From contig JAGTXK010000025.1 in the NCBI GenBank assembly GCA_019096195.1, positions 62,001 through 126,000 on the forward strand: 64,000 nucleotides of DNA, read 5' to 3'. The position numbers were made by a program, and so were the translations under genes. Source of the stretch: Boletus sp. NGJ. Its lineage: Eukaryota > Basidiomycota > Agaricomycetes > Boletales > Boletaceae. Below the pieces are notes generated by a model that saw nothing but the letters and a program-made list of their open reading frames with translations, was not told the DNA's origin and made no database searches. Below, in pieces: positions 1 to 14,273 of this stretch (the stretch's first letter is position 1; each line of letters starts with the position of its first letter).

Positions 1-603
1 CGCGGCCGTGGGCGCTGGACGTGCAAGCACATATAAAGGTTGATTTGATCCAGAATCATTGAGTTGCCGTTTAGTATACAATGCGGGTATCGCCCCATGA
101 TCTAAGCACAACAGCCCAGGGGAACTCGAGGGCAGAAATAAAAGGCAAGGGAAAAAGAGCATTTAAAATGACGATGCAACGTTGTAGCGTGAACGACACC
201 TGAAAACGATGACAGGATGCGAGGCAAACCAAAAAAGAAAAAGAGCAATGTGCAAGGTTTGAGAGCGGGACACAGAGATGGAGATGAGATTGAAACTTGA
301 GATTACAAATGACAAAGGAAAAAAAAACCAAGGCCGACGAGGACAGCAGTGCACATGACGACGACAACCAAAAAAAAAAAAAAAAAAAGGCAAAGCAGAC
401 ATTTCGTATAGCACGTCAAGTGGTCCAATCCCTCTCACCATAAACAGTGAATCAGCGGCGCCCGTTCTTGCGGATCATCCATGATCAACAACGTTCTGAT
501 GGGTTCCGGTCAGATATGGCAAGTGAGATGCGGCTCACCCTCTTGTTTAGGAAAAAGGAGGGTATGACCTCGATCATTTGGATCGTGCTTTGGCCGGCAT
601 CTA
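1..603. other. 3' flank of forkhead gene, no gene seen
   Basis: No convincing coding region. The stretch from about 130 to 390 is purine rich on the plus strand and ends in a run of 19 A (370-388), so on the minus strand it is a T-rich 3' flank of the forkhead gene. The short open frames here are low complexity (F/S/L-rich) and look like accidental translations of that composition. Confidence 0.5.
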
Positions 604-2607
<2,004 letters not shown>

Positions 2608-4281
2608 GGCAGCTTCGTTGTTTCATTGTTGGAAAAATAATTAGTGGACCCACAGAACCAAATACGAAGACAACAAGAATTGAGCCGTGACGTTGCATTC
2701 ATACGCGATGGTTGGTGAAAGCAACGCACGTGTCCATGATAAGATAAAAAAGCAATGAGGTAAGCAAAATTGAATCGGTAACCTCCGAGAAGTTAACCGT
2801 ACCAAAATTGTATGGGGGTGGCCCAGGCATAAAGAAAGAGGCGGGCACCAGAGAACAAGGGAGAAACATGCGGGTGGGTACTCGGTTGGGGGTCTTCCCC
2901 CTGCCGCTTCCTGGTGGGCGGTCCCCGCCTTTTAAGCTCGTCTGGCACCTGTGACACGCGGCTGCTTGTCACTCCTCAAAATTACCCCAAAAAGGCTAAA
3001 AGTGGAGGGATGCTGTACGGGCTGATTGCCTTGATTGTCTCTGAACATGGACCCTTGTGCGAAATGTGTTTGTCAGCTCCCCCAAGCTGACGCCTCGCAC
3101 CGTGGGGACTTGAAAAAGATGCCACTCTGGGTAATTCTTGGTGGCGATGTTGTTTGTGGGGCTCCCCTTACCGAATGAAGCAATTGACCAGGATTGCGTC
3201 GGACGTACTGTTAAAAATTACTCGTTATGGGCCGTCGGGGGTTTCCTTTCTGGTGGGGCCGACGCGGTACGCCTCACGCGTCGGGGCAGCATGTCAGGAT
3301 GCTCGACAACACCACAAGCCGGCTCGTCCGAGGCAGAGCTATATGTGTGACTACCTTCCGACTCGGTGTCGGGGCGGATGATCAGTAGGCACCGAGGGTG
3401 AGTTAATGAGCGCAAGTGTTCAAAGTAGAGAATCGCTGTCTTGGAAAAAACTAATTTGGGAAGCGTAGTGTTTAATCGCGGCGTTTGCCGACAAGGTCTC
3501 GAGTCGGAAGCTTCTTACTGGGTTTCCGTTATGCAAACATGACCCTTGCACGGCTCAGTGCTGCACCACCTCGACCAATGTCGCTATGGTGGTCGGCGGA
3601 GACACGAGGTTGGCTGCGAGTCTTTCACGTCAGTGTCAAACTTTGAGGACAGGCTAAACGACACCCAGGGGCACCCTCGAGACTCGGATTTGTCTCATCC
3701 ACGTCACAACAGTCGTCGACATGGGGTATCATGGGAGTTCATATGCATAGTGCAACCTGAAACAGTTCACCCCCAGTCAGTACGAATAACCTTTTTGATC
3801 GTGGTTGTGTCATACGCAAAATGTAGGATAAATCAGTTGGCGTAAGTACCTTTGAGGAGTCAATGGCACACCACTAAAATATAGACCCCCCACACGGGGC
3901 CGTAAGTTCAAGGGGTTCGACGCGCAATAGAACGGACGCTCCTGGATCAAAATGCCAGTGTGTTCTTATCCGGCGCTCTCTTCGTGAACGTTCTAATATT
4001 AGCGAGATCAAAGAATGTCACGGCGCACCTATGCCTTCAACGAATCGACTACTTGGTATTGACCATCCGAAGGTAGTAGTTTGTGCCCAGGCTGGAAGGG
4101 ATGTCACTGAGAAAAATGAACGACGCAAAGGGGATGTGACTCTAGGGGAGTATCTACTACACGCATCCACATTCGTAATTGAATCTAGCTCACTCTAACC
4201 ACCTCTTGTAATTTTAGGTCCAAAAAACATGTCTCTCCTGAACTTCTAGTTTTCTAAGCTGCGTTTCTCGGGCCCGTCAAC
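2608..4281. other. Intergenic stretch, no supported gene
   Basis: About 1.7 kb upstream of the forkhead gene and downstream of the membrane-protein gene. Only short open frames without family resemblance or matching splice sites. It presumably contains the forkhead promoter on its left side; I could not pick a specific element. Confidence 0.5.
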
Positions 4282-5005
4282 CTAGCCTGCTGGAGCCACC
4301 ACTTCACTCTCGTTTTGATTTGACACGACTGTAATTGTCGTATCAGAAGAACCCAAAAGGGTAGGTGATCGGCCCCGCATTCTCATAGGCAACGGCAGGT
4401 CCTCATGCCATCTTCCATGGTGAAGAATAGTGGTGGCGAATGGAAAGACGCTCAACAAGAGGACAATGACGGAAACAGAGAGCGATTGCACGTCAATGAC
4501 GAGCTCGACGCCGGCCATGCAGGATGTACCGAGGAGGGGTATAGCGTGAAGAAATCTCGATAGGGAGGGATAATTCTGAGGGCAACACGAGAAATCAAGA
4601 AGAGAACGGGTAACAGTTGGCGATGGGTGCTTACCCGGAGGAAGCAAACGTTGACGGCGAGACGGAGGCTGATAGTATAAATGAGAAGCGCCAGCGCCGC
4701 TGGTAGTAACGCTTTAGATCCCGAGATGGCAAACACGCTATGCAAGAAATGCGTCAGTAACACGCTGATACACATGGGATCCAGAGAAACCGACGCGAGG
4801 AGCGCCAAGAGCTATTCGACCAGGACGTATTATCTTAGTCGAGTTTGCGACCAGAAAACGTCAAGATGCATACCGAGCTCAATGAGAATTTGTGCAAGTC
4901 CTCTAGTTCTCTCAAGAGGTCGGAAGAGAGAGGGGGCACTTGTTCCGAGTTGATCTGCTGGGAGGCATGCAGCCTTCGGAAGGAGCAGATGATGCAGAAC
5001 GACAT
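4282..5005 (-). CDS. Small multi-spanning membrane protein, unknown function
   Basis: Not recognised as a known family. Three exons: 5005-4874, 4811-4635, 4575-4282, joined by two phase-0 GT-AG introns (62 and 59 nt), give a 200-aa protein with no internal stop. The exon junctions are supported because the upstream in-frame TAG before 4811 lies inside the intron and serves as the acceptor. Several hydrophobic segments are visible: about residues 45-62 (LLALLASVSL...), 74-93 (around LLPAALALLIYTISL), 110-124, and 133-150 (SLSVSVIVLLLSVFPFATT), followed by a hydrophilic C-terminal tail. This is consistent with a four-helix membrane protein. A TATA-like sequence lies about 70 nt upstream of the ATG. 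No homologous neighbour or operon-like context hints at the role. Confidence 0.6.
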
Positions 5006-5070
5006 GACGGGCCCGGGGTGGAATGGCCCGTCTCGAGGGGAGAATTTTTTTCATAACGGCGCCCCCCGTG

Positions 5071-5080
5071 TTATAAATAT
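5071..5080 (-). promoter_or_regulatory. TATA-like element of the membrane-protein gene
   Basis: Minus-strand ATATTTATAA, about 66-75 nt upstream of the ATG at 5005, a plausible distance for a TATA box plus a short 5' UTR. Position and sequence only; no transcript evidence. Confidence 0.35.
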
Positions 5081-5999
5081 GCATGCACGCATGATAAGAG
5101 TAGATTGGCGAGGTCTGATAGTGCGGCGCAGGACGGTGAGTGTATGCCTCAAAGGAAGAGAATAACCAAAAGTCTAATTTGTCGCGAGATATCGCGGGCG
5201 GACCAGGCTACTGATTGGTTGCGATGCAAAGTACAACATGGAAAGGAGCTGTACAAAGGTATCTGTCTAATAGGGCACCGGTCTTCCCGGTTCCCCATCT
5301 GCCAGCGGATCTGCCCCAAATCTTGTGGCAGATTCACCTGCAGAGACATGTTGGTCACTTTATCGTTTGGTCACTAGCCTTCCACAATTATCCGGTGAAT
5401 CTAATGTCAGCCATTTAATGAGAGTTATATGTATGGCCGTTGGCAAGCGTTCAAAGGTGAGGGGATTGCGAAAGCTTCGGCCACCTGCAATAATTCTGTA
5501 ATAAAGAATGTGAGTGGTACTGTTATGCGTGTTGCTCGTGTAGCACTCCAGCACTGACGGTGACGGTGGCTATCAACCCGTAACTGTCAATGGCATATGG
5601 AATTAGCCCCCTCACAGCAAACAATGAGCATGTCTTGAACAGTAGATGACACTTCCTCGATTAGCTTCATCACCTCCAACGCGATCTTCGTTGTCGGGTC
5701 CTGATCCTGTACCATATGGTTGTTGTAGGGTGGGAACCGGACCGGCAAGTGGGGGACGATAGGAGTCGGAAAGCCGGGGCTTTCACCAATACCCGTCTGC
5801 ATGCTCTCCTGGGATCAGTGTCCCGGAAAATGCTGGGTGTTGTGAGATGGCGTGGAGAGTACTTTCAAATGGTGGGTTCCATAGAAACGACTACGCACAC
5901 TACGCATGAGGAATACTTGATGAGCGAGCGCCGGGTTCGCTACCTTTGAGGCGTCCTCGCATGCTCATATATAGTGTTCCTCATCGATATTTGTAACCA

Positions 6000-6245
6000 G
6001 GCGGCGAGTCTCGACATCAGCCGAGCGATTTATTCTTCAGCATGGGCAACGCTTCAAGTACGCGTGTGTGACTTGACAGCCAGCAGGTGTGGGCAAAGGG
6101 CGATGAGGTCCCTAGCTGTACGCCGCTTTTGAAGAATGTCGGCGATGAAGCACAAACCTGTGCCGACAAACTGCTAGGAGTATACCATTTTCGTTGTAAA
6201 TGGCCCAACGTCCATCACCCTGAACAAGAATGGCTTTCGGCGTCC
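6000..6245 (-). mobile_element. Fragment resembling a KDZ-type transposase
   Basis: Minus-strand translation around 6230-6130 reads WAIYNENGILLAVCRHRFVL, which resembles the Y/F-N-E-T-G-I...CRHGF-x-L motif of fungal Kyakuja-Dileera-Zisupton transposases. A neighbouring frame continues with related-looking residues, so the fragment is frameshifted and short (about 250 bp). No ends or target duplications are visible. The family assignment is from memory of the motif and is tentative. Confidence 0.35.
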
Positions 6246-6858
6246 AACCGTGTTGTTAGCAAACATAAGCGTTCTCGTATAAAGTACATACCTGGGGCAG
6301 CATGAGCTTGCATTCACTGCGTTGTTGAAGCTGACATTGAATGTTAGCGTCGGCTTGATTGAATCGTGCCATCACTGTAACAGTCGTTGAATCGGGCGTT
6401 TGCAAGCCGACATGGGTAGTAATGCAAATCTATGGTATGTGTCAGTGAGGTCTGGGAGGACAGAATATTTAAAGCATCGCGAGTATGCCTGACAACTTGA
6501 AATGTGCCGTGTCCGTGCAATCATACGACAAGTTTGGGAGTTCACGAGTTCACACTCCAGCCTGGTCGACGGCTTTTTGCACTGAATGGGACCCCATGGA
6601 GCGCTTGAAGGCATGGAAATAAAGAAGTTAGAGACATGTAGCCTACTCGGATTTGGTTGAAGCGCGACGTCGCTGTGAGTCACCAAACAAGGCAAGCGTC
6701 GTCCCAACCGTTTCACGCGTCGACGACGCTCTCGGCAGCCGCGAACTCGCCACCTACATGACTGCCTAAACTGAATGTACGCTCGTTGTCCCATTCCCGT
6801 TCTCATTCCTCATTTTCGCGTTCCAAGTAACCTGAGCGCAAGGAGCGCAGCCAACAAC

Positions 6859-9297
6859 ATGTCTACCACGTCTTCCGATACTACTCAACCGACCTTGTTT
6901 GGCGATGAATCCGTCCCGGCCACGGATGTGACTTTTGATATCTCTCTTCCTGCGATTTCCGATCCTACCGAGTCTGGTGAGACGATGGGCTGTGCCCACT
7001 TTGCCGCCCTGCTCGCCGCTCCACAGGCAGGTGACGGCGTTCTGAAGAAGTACAAGACCGTTGTTGCCTGGCATGCACGTAGAATCCAGGATACCTCCCC
7101 CCCTGCAAAGCGACGAAAGGTGTGCCTTCATCCCTTCAAGCTTCAATCTTGGCCATGCTTGCCTAAATATATGGCACATGCGCGTCTCTGACCTATCGCC
7201 GCCCTAGGTTGCTGCGCCCACCTGTGACATCTGCAACGCAACCTTGTCACGCCCATTTGTGTGTCTATCCTGTTCCTTCGCGGGCTGCTGGCCGGGCGGA
7301 CACATCACCAGCCACCTCCATGAGACGGGCCACTCATTTTGTGCGTCCATCTCATTCTCCATTCCGGTCTTGCTCCAATGCTCACGCTGCCTCCGACCAT
7401 GCCTGGCGGCCACATCCCTCTCATCATCTACCCAGGTGTGGACACCCGATCTGGCTCGGTGTTTTGCGCAGATTGCGATGATTTCGTGTATGATACTGCT
7501 ATCGACGCAGTGTATCTATCGACCGTCATTTTGATCGAGGAGCAAATGACACAGTTTCAAGGTAGGTATTGGACGATCTCCCGGCTCGGTGATTTCATGT
7601 CGGTGCAGTGTCGAAAAGGCCAAGAGAACCTTATCAACCTTGGATGCCGAGTGAGAGTGAGTCTGCCGTGCTCAAAGAGGTGACTCTCCTCCCTTGCCAA
7701 AGTAGGGTTCCCTTGTGCTTCTCGTGTAGCTGATGCTCAGCACAACCCAAGGTCGTCGTGGTCTGCTCAACCTCGGCCAGACCTGTTTCCTCAACGTCAT
7801 CCTCCAATGTTTCATCCACAATCCATTATTACGAAACTATTTTCCTCAGTGATAGACACAACACGAGGCTATGCAAACATACGGACTGTACCTGTTGTGA
7901 GATGGACAACCTGTTTTCAGAAGTAAGTACCCTTACGACTACGATCTCAACCAATCTCCAGTGGCTCGTCCAAAATCCCATCGTGTGAAACAGGATCTGG
8001 GATCTAACCGCCACTCAGGTATACTCTTCGAATCAGACACCTTTCGGACCTACGTCGTTCCTCACCACGACTTGGAAAGTCTCTGCGGAAATGTCAGGTT
8101 ACTCTCAACAGGACGCCCACGAGTTTTTCATTACCGCACTCAACCAGATTCATGGGACATGCCGCGGGTCGACGAATATCTCGTGTAACTGTATCATCCA
8201 CCAGACATTTGCAGGACAATTGCAAAGCGATGTGACGTGTGAGCGGTGTGGGAATATGACCAGCACGGTCGATCCCATGTTGGATATCAGTTTGGAACTG
8301 AGGGGAAAGGGTGGGGAGGTGAGTGGAGTGGAGAACACGTTGGCGGGGTGTTTGAGGAGGTACATGGATGGGTTTGCCTGTTCCAAGAATTCGCTGATCG
8401 GATACCGTCTGCTAGGTTTCACCAAGCCCGAAAAGCTCGGCACGAAAGAGTATAGTTGCAGTAAATGCACGAAAGCGCACGAAGCGGTCAAGCGTCTGAG
8501 TATACGCAAGTTGCCGCCCGTGCTCAGCTTTCAGTTCAAGGTGTGCTCACTTGTTCGGTGAGATGTGTCGAGTCTAGTTGGTCGTTAACGTCCACGAATA
8601 TCACAGCGCTTCGAGCATAAGACGACCTCGAAAGGGGTCCCGCAAAAGATTGACACACCGGTCAGGTTTCCTGCATCGCTCAATATGGCACCATACACGA
8701 CGCTCGCGATGAACCACTTGGGCAAAGACGGAGACGGATCGACGTGGGGTCCTGCGGCTTTTTCCTTTGTGCTTGTTGACGATCGCGACGCGCATATAGG
8801 TACCCGGGACCAGATGCGATGTACGAGTATGACCTGTTTGCGGTGATCAACCACGAAGGTCAGATGGACAATGGACACTATACCAATTTCGCGCGGTTTC
8901 GGGACGAGGTGTGTTCGTTTTGAGGGGAGTAGGTATTTCCTGGCTGGTAGGCTGATGACAATCATACACAGTGGTATCGCTTCGACGATGACAGGTGCGC
9001 GTTTGGTTGAAGGGGCGACGGAACGACTGACGATGACACGATTCGCTTTTGCTATCTTTTTTTTGACACGTTCACTACAGAGTGACACTCTCCAACTTGG
9101 GTGCATGCCTCAACTCGAACGCGTACATGTGCTTCTACGTCAAGCGCCACCTCGACTACAAGCCTTACATGAAGCCAACATATCGCGTGACGAGAGACAA
9201 CGACATCGTACGCGAACAAGAACAGGAAAAGCTCAAGGAGATGGCGAGGATGAAAGAGGTGGATGATGCGCTCATGGCGACCATCGCCGGGGACTGA
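6859..9297 (+). CDS. ubp8: SAGA-type ubiquitin-specific protease (Ubp8 family), one-base frameshift
   Basis: Thiol deubiquitinase; family members remove ubiquitin from histone H2B as part of SAGA. Ten exons: 6859-7119, 7208-7340, 7436-7561, 7609-7679, 7730-7922, 8019-8540, 8607-8743, 8800-8908, 8972-8994, 9081-9297; about 596 aa. Order: ZnF-UBP finger at roughly residues 45-150 (CDICN, C-x2-C, GHITSHLHETGH, FCADC), then the USP fold. The Cys box is GQTCFLNVILQ (Cys about 216), followed by GYSQQDAHEFF, zinc-ribbon CxxC pairs, the His box DNGHYTNF (His about 507), and FDDD. Exon 5 is one nucleotide too long: after RNY near 7840-7848 (run TATTTTCC) the frame shifts and resumes as FLSDRH. All other exons fit exactly, so this is either a sequencing error in the T run or a recent mutation. 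An ATG at 6775 is in frame, but 6859 fits better. Its 3' end is duplicated inverted at the window's right edge. Confidence 0.9.
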
Positions 9298-9648
9298 GTG
9301 GAGAGGTGTTCATAGATAAGGTTGGGTAGACGAAAAAAGGGAAACATTCTTCAGTATACGTTCGACCTGTTATCTAATAGCCAATCTTTGTACTTGTGGC
9401 AAACCTGGATCCATACGTGTCGTAGCTCGAGTTCCCGAGTTGTGTATATATGTAACAAGCGGGGGACAAGAGATGGTTAAATAAACGGAAGTAGCGAGGG
9501 AAGGAGAAAGCGTGAGTTTAACGACATAGAAAGGACAATGTGAAAAGGGAAAGTTCTGTATGTATATTCCAAACGGGGTCCGCATTTGGATCATTAAAGA
9601 GTTGCATATCAGGGATGGAATGGGATGTGGAGGGGAAGGGAGAGTAAT

Positions 9649-10472
9649 TTAGGGGATGATATCGTAAAGCTCACCATCCCGTATTCGGATTTCTACTACC
9701 TCAACCTCATAATCTGTCATGGAAGACGTGGTGGAAGACCAGGAATTGGAGACGAAAGCTCTAGAACCAGGAGGAGAGGTAGACGCGACGTCTGTTAGGA
9801 AAATACCACCAAATATTTAATCCAAATCGGCCAAATACAACACGAAAGAAATGGACTGACATCGATCCTTGATATAAGGAGGGACGAAAAGATCCTATTT
9901 AAAAAGTAATACACCATTGAGCGGCTACGTCTCTCGAGAGGCAAACGAGAAAGCAAAATACAAACCTGGTTCCATACAAAGCCCTGGCTCTTCTGAATGG
10001 TCAAGATAGGGCGGAGGGTGTGAGTCGGGCGACGGTCGCGCTTGCGATGGCGCCTCTTGGTCGCTTCCGGCTCCGGATCAACTGCGCGCTGTTTTCCTTT
10101 GATGTCCTTTTTGAACTGAGCAGCGTTCTTCTCGTCGTTGGAAGCGGATGGATGAGTGTGGGTGTGGCGATCGGCTCCATCGATCTCCATGTTCTGGACG
10201 TGCGTGTCGTCCTGTGGGTCAGATGCAGTTACGGCAGGGACAGTGCGGTCGAGAGTGTGCTCATTGGAGGTGTGGTAATCCTCTGCGTCCTCTGAGCAGG
10301 AGTCGTCTTCAGACTGGCTATCAGAATAGTCTTCGTCTTCGTCGTCGTCGTCGTAGGGGATCTGCTCGTAGCAGGCCCACGTGGGGGGCGATGCAGCACG
10401 CCCGATGGTGCGCCGTCTGAAGTAGGAGGAGTAGGGCGAGTTCAGGGTGGATATAGCTGCTGGGCTAGTCAT
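9649..10472 (-). CDS. Acidic/basic low-complexity protein, unknown
   Basis: No family recognised. Three exons 10472-9966, 9894-9861, 9791-9649 (GT-AG introns of 71 and 69 nt) give 227 aa. The protein has an acidic, Ser/Asp/Glu-rich stretch around residues 45-70 (DDDDEDEDYSDSQSEDD), a basic stretch around 140-155 (RRHRKRDRRP), and a short conserved-looking C-terminal segment (DYEVEVVEIRIRDGELYDII). This composition suggests a nuclear or disordered protein, but that is inference. It is divergent from thg1, with only 156 bp between the two ATGs, and convergent with ubp8. A small piece of its last exon also occurs in the inverted copy near 63550-63600. Confidence 0.65.
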
Positions 10473-10628
10473 TTGGAAGACGAGCAAGGGTGGTGTGGAA
10501 GGTGTTTCTGCTGGAGTGGAGTTGCGTCCGTGAAGTTGCGGTGTGAGTTACGACTCACAGTGATCATTGTGAAAAGTGACTGCGTTGGCCACAGTTGCCT
10601 TTTTCGGTTCGTCACCCTTTTCTTGCTC
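10473..10628. promoter_or_regulatory. Short bidirectional promoter interval
   Basis: 156 bp between the start codons of two divergently read genes must hold both 5' UTRs and core promoters. No TATA box is obvious. A version of the thg1-proximal part survives in the right-hand inverted copy (about 63500-63550). Confidence 0.45.
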
Positions 10629-11728
10629 ATGGCCAACTCAAGGTATGCCTACGTCCGCAACTTTGAACTCCCAGACCCTCTCCTCCCAGGCTGTTTCTTG
10701 GTCTGTCGTCTGGATGGACACTCCTTTCATCGGTACGTGAACACACTCGGAATGGAACGCGACATCTCGACATCCGATTCGATGCAGCTTCTCCGAAGAA
10801 CATGCATTCACGAAACCAAACGACGAGCGTGCTCTACAGCTAATGGACCACGCCGCCAAGGATCTCATGACCAAGTTCAAAGACATCGTCCTCGGCTTTG
10901 GTGAATCCGACGAATTCAGGCAAGCACCTCGCTGCCCATCCCTCTATACTACCTAATCACTCCCAACCCAACTAGCTTTCTCCTCCGAAAATCCACCGAT
11001 CTGTATAATCGCAGACACGCAAAAATATTATCCACCCTCACGTCCTATTTCACGTCATGTTATGTATTCCACTGGCTTCGATATTTCCCAGATACGCCGT
11101 TGCGCTATCCGCCCTCATTTGATGGCCGGGTCGTCTTACATCCCGATGAGCGTGCGATACGTGATTACTTTGCTTGGCGACAAGCTGATAGTGCGTCCAT
11201 CTCCATATTTCCGTTCTCGTCGGTGCTGAGCTGAGCTGAGCGTCAGCATCGCAGCGCACATAAATAACCTCTACAACACTGTATTTTGGGCTCTCGTTCA
11301 ACAGGCCGGACTGACTACCGCCGAGGCGCACACCACTCTGAGGGTGATGTCTACCGTGCGTTCGGGTACGAGTCTGGGCTGACTTGGCTTTAGGGCACTG
11401 TCTCTGCACAAAAGCACGAGATGTTGTTTCAGCGATTCAAAATCAACTATAATGATATTGCGGCACGATTTAGGAAAGGAAGCGTGGTGGTTCGTGAGAA
11501 GGTGAGGTCGAATATGTCGTGGTGTCTCAGTCTAGATCTGTAATGACGCTCATCGTATGCCAGGCCGGCGAATCCAAGGACACACACGATACCGGCAGTC
11601 TAACTAAACCCGTCGGAATGCAAGCAAACGATAAATACGAAAAGCCGAAGATGACGATAGAAGTCTTGCACTGCGATATCGTTGGCGACGGATTTTGGGA
11701 TGCACGGCCATACTTGCTTAGTTGTTAG
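10629..11728 (+). CDS. thg1: tRNA(His) guanylyltransferase Thg1
   Basis: Adds the essential G-1 to the 5' end of tRNA-His by 3'-5' nucleotide addition. Six exons: 10629-10732, 10788-10919, 10976-11190, 11255-11343, 11394-11501, 11564-11728; 270 aa, the usual family length. The metal-binding residues fall at the expected positions: Asp29 in [11 protein letters not shown], and Asp76/Glu77 in GESDEF. The segments [19 protein letters not shown] and LNRFKINY-like [19 protein letters not shown] follow as in the family. Intron 2 starts with GC (TTCAG|GCAAGC) and ends in TAG; using it restores [14 protein letters not shown], so it is a genuine GC-AG intron. Housekeeping gene, expected to be essential. 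A decayed inverted copy lies at 62290-63550. The 3' flank runs straight into a CpG-poor repeat island. Confidence 0.95.
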
Positions 11729-12499
11729 TGTCTGTTCTACATCTCTTGAAATGGATCATACATATATTATCGATATTGCATGTTGGTAGCTCGATTTACA
11801 ATCATGAGTTTATGATCCGAAATACACCGCCATCGACAATATTTGGGAGATCTGACAGACGATGGACGTTTATTTGCACTTTTTTTTGGATAGATTCGTC
11901 ATAGCAAGGGGTTGCAAGCCGAACCTCGGCGAGGGGGCGACAAGATGGGATTACATCAGTAAAATTACATGCATCTTAATCTGGCATATTTTAGCTAATT
12001 CTGCTTGTCAAATTACAAAATATATTCAATACCATGATAATGCATCCCAGAACATCAGAAACATCAACTACAATCAAATTATTCTATTATTCAACAAAAT
12101 GAAGCTTAGAATTTGTCTCTATGTCAGATTTGGAAATGTTGTGCAAGTCAATAAGCTGGATATAGTAAGACAGATTGAGATGCATGTAATTTTGCTGATG
12201 ACTGGTGGCTGCTTACACTTAAGATACCATGTATCACTTGAATGCAACACAAACATGTTCCAAGCTCCCTATAGATGCTATCTCTGCATATCCATAGGGG
12301 ATTCTCAGTCCCATACACTTCTGCTGATTTCACATTGATGCATGCATTGATAAACATGCTGTCCATAAATTCAAGCTTCCTTGCCAGTGACATTTGTTGC
12401 ATACACCATCAGCAAATTAACACATTCAAGTTACTTACTTCACACTTATGGCTTGTTGTCCACTTATCCAAGTGCTTGAAGTTTGCTAACTCATAAATA

Positions 12500-13330
12500 A
12501 ATCTATGAAAGGAACTTGCTAAGGAATACAAAAAGGAAGCCTAAACCCAATATCTCAAGCATCACCAACTAAGGCAATATCAAGACTAAGGAAAGTACAT
12601 GATGGTACACTACTGGCCACTTATATACTTCTAATGGCTGAAATGACCAAACCCTATCTGGGGTTTAGCACAATCTCTGTGGCTTGCCCAGTAGAGTATG
12701 GGAAAGACCAAGAGGACAAGACTGAGGTCCTCTGGCAGCTCTTGGACCTTTATATACTGTCTAGGGGTTTACACTTGTGTACACTAGATTGAACAATATG
12801 CTATGCTATATGCATGATTGGTGAAGCTAATACGAGGATAACATGTATATCAGTATAGCCATGGAAGGGAAGGGAAGAATACAGTAGCATAAGGAGTACA
12901 TGAGGTGAGCAAGTCATAGATAGGGGCGTGAGGTGAGCATGAGGTAATATAGATCTAGGATGAGTCAAAGGGAATGGCATGAGGATAGCATGAGGTTTGT
13001 GGGTCTAGATTTAGGATGGACTTGAGCATTTATGAGGATTGGGTTGTAAGGGCTAAAGATAGGGGCTAGATGTGAAAGTCATTGTATAAAATTGGGAAAA
13101 ATGGTTCTGTAACAATAGTGGTGCACAGACTGTGCTATGCTATAACATACTAGGGTACTAGGTATGGCATTACAGAAATGAGAGATGTACAATAGAATGA
13201 GATGTGTATGATATACATATGTAAGTGAAATGATAGTCTAGATCATTGTAAGGACATGGCTACATTGTGATGTATCAGAAGGATCAATAGATTAGAATGG
13301 AGAGATGAAATAGTGTAAAGGAATGCATGA
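12500..13330 (+). repeat. Repeat copy A, inverted partner at 26590-27000
   Basis: Matches the reverse complement of 26590-27000, for example CAACTAAGGCAATATCAAGA, and the stretch around ACAATAGAATGAGATGTGTA (about 13190-13210). This copy carries about 470 extra bases (roughly 12635-13110) absent from the partner. No termini or target duplication could be defined, so the class is unknown. Confidence 0.55.
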
Positions 13331-14273
13331 GAGGTATGGCATAGAAGATCTATCTAATATGTATGACAGCTTTGAGCTAGCATCCATGCCAGTGAGCCTC
13401 TGGGAGGAGGCTTGGAGATGAGCTGATTGACAAGGGCATAGTTGAAGGGCAGGCATGTTTTTTGAACTCCAACTAAGTTATTTGAATTAGTGACCAATAA
13501 GGGCAGCTGAATTTCCATAGTGAATACCACTATTGATTAATCAGACAAGAGGTATTTCTTTTCCAATTGCATACCTTCTCATCTATAAAATCAATTGATT
13601 ATAAATATATAAAACTAATCTCACTGGCAATAAGACTTATTGGTCAAAGGTCGATTAGATTGCCAGATCTCCAAGTTATTGATCATTGAGTTGGGCTGAT
13701 TAGTAAACCTCCACTCACGTTTCAAATAAACCTTTATAGCCACAGCCAAGACATGATTTTGAGAAACCACTACTGGCCCAATCTGAGGGAGAAGTGCCAG
13801 TGGTTGAGTTGAAAGATTGTGTAATATATTCATATCTTGAAGTTCCACTGGCAAATCAGTGAAAACTTGGGCTGAATGCTAAAAAATATAGTATTTGAGA
13901 TATCTGTAATAGAGCATATTACCCACAGATGCAGGAAGGTCACTAACAGCTTGAAATCCCTCAAGCTGGTTATTAATAAAAGCTTGTAGTAGCTACAAAT
14001 GATCAAGTTTTATTGACAGTAGTGATTTAAACATAATTACTCTAAATAGACTTACATTGTCCATATTGGTAGAGCTAGTAGTGAAGGGATTGAAATTTTC
14101 TTCATAAGGAGTGAAGGGAAACATGATGGCAGAAGAAGAGATGTGTTATCTATTATCATTGATTCAATTCAATGAAATTTGGTTGATTATATGTTTTTCT
14201 CATGTAAGTCTGAGTCATGTTGAATTCAAAATCTACTACTCCACTGCCATCAACTTGACCAACTGACCCCTGG

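Larger units (their letters stand above)
5006..6858. other. Region without a confident gene; holds a transposase scrap
   Basis: Between two divergent genes. Minus-strand open frames at 5802-5587 and 6208-6017 have no clear start/splice structure. A short KDZ-like transposase remnant is annotated separately at about 6000-6245. The right end (6600-6858) should contain the promoter and 5' UTR of the ubiquitin protease. Confidence 0.4.

Noticed and set aside
163-441. Minus-strand ORFs with F and L runs
   Set aside because: Translation of an A/T homopolymer flank, not a gene.
12631-13110. 470-bp segment as another LTR
   Set aside because: TG...CA ends can be chosen but no target duplication matches, and no second copy is in the window.
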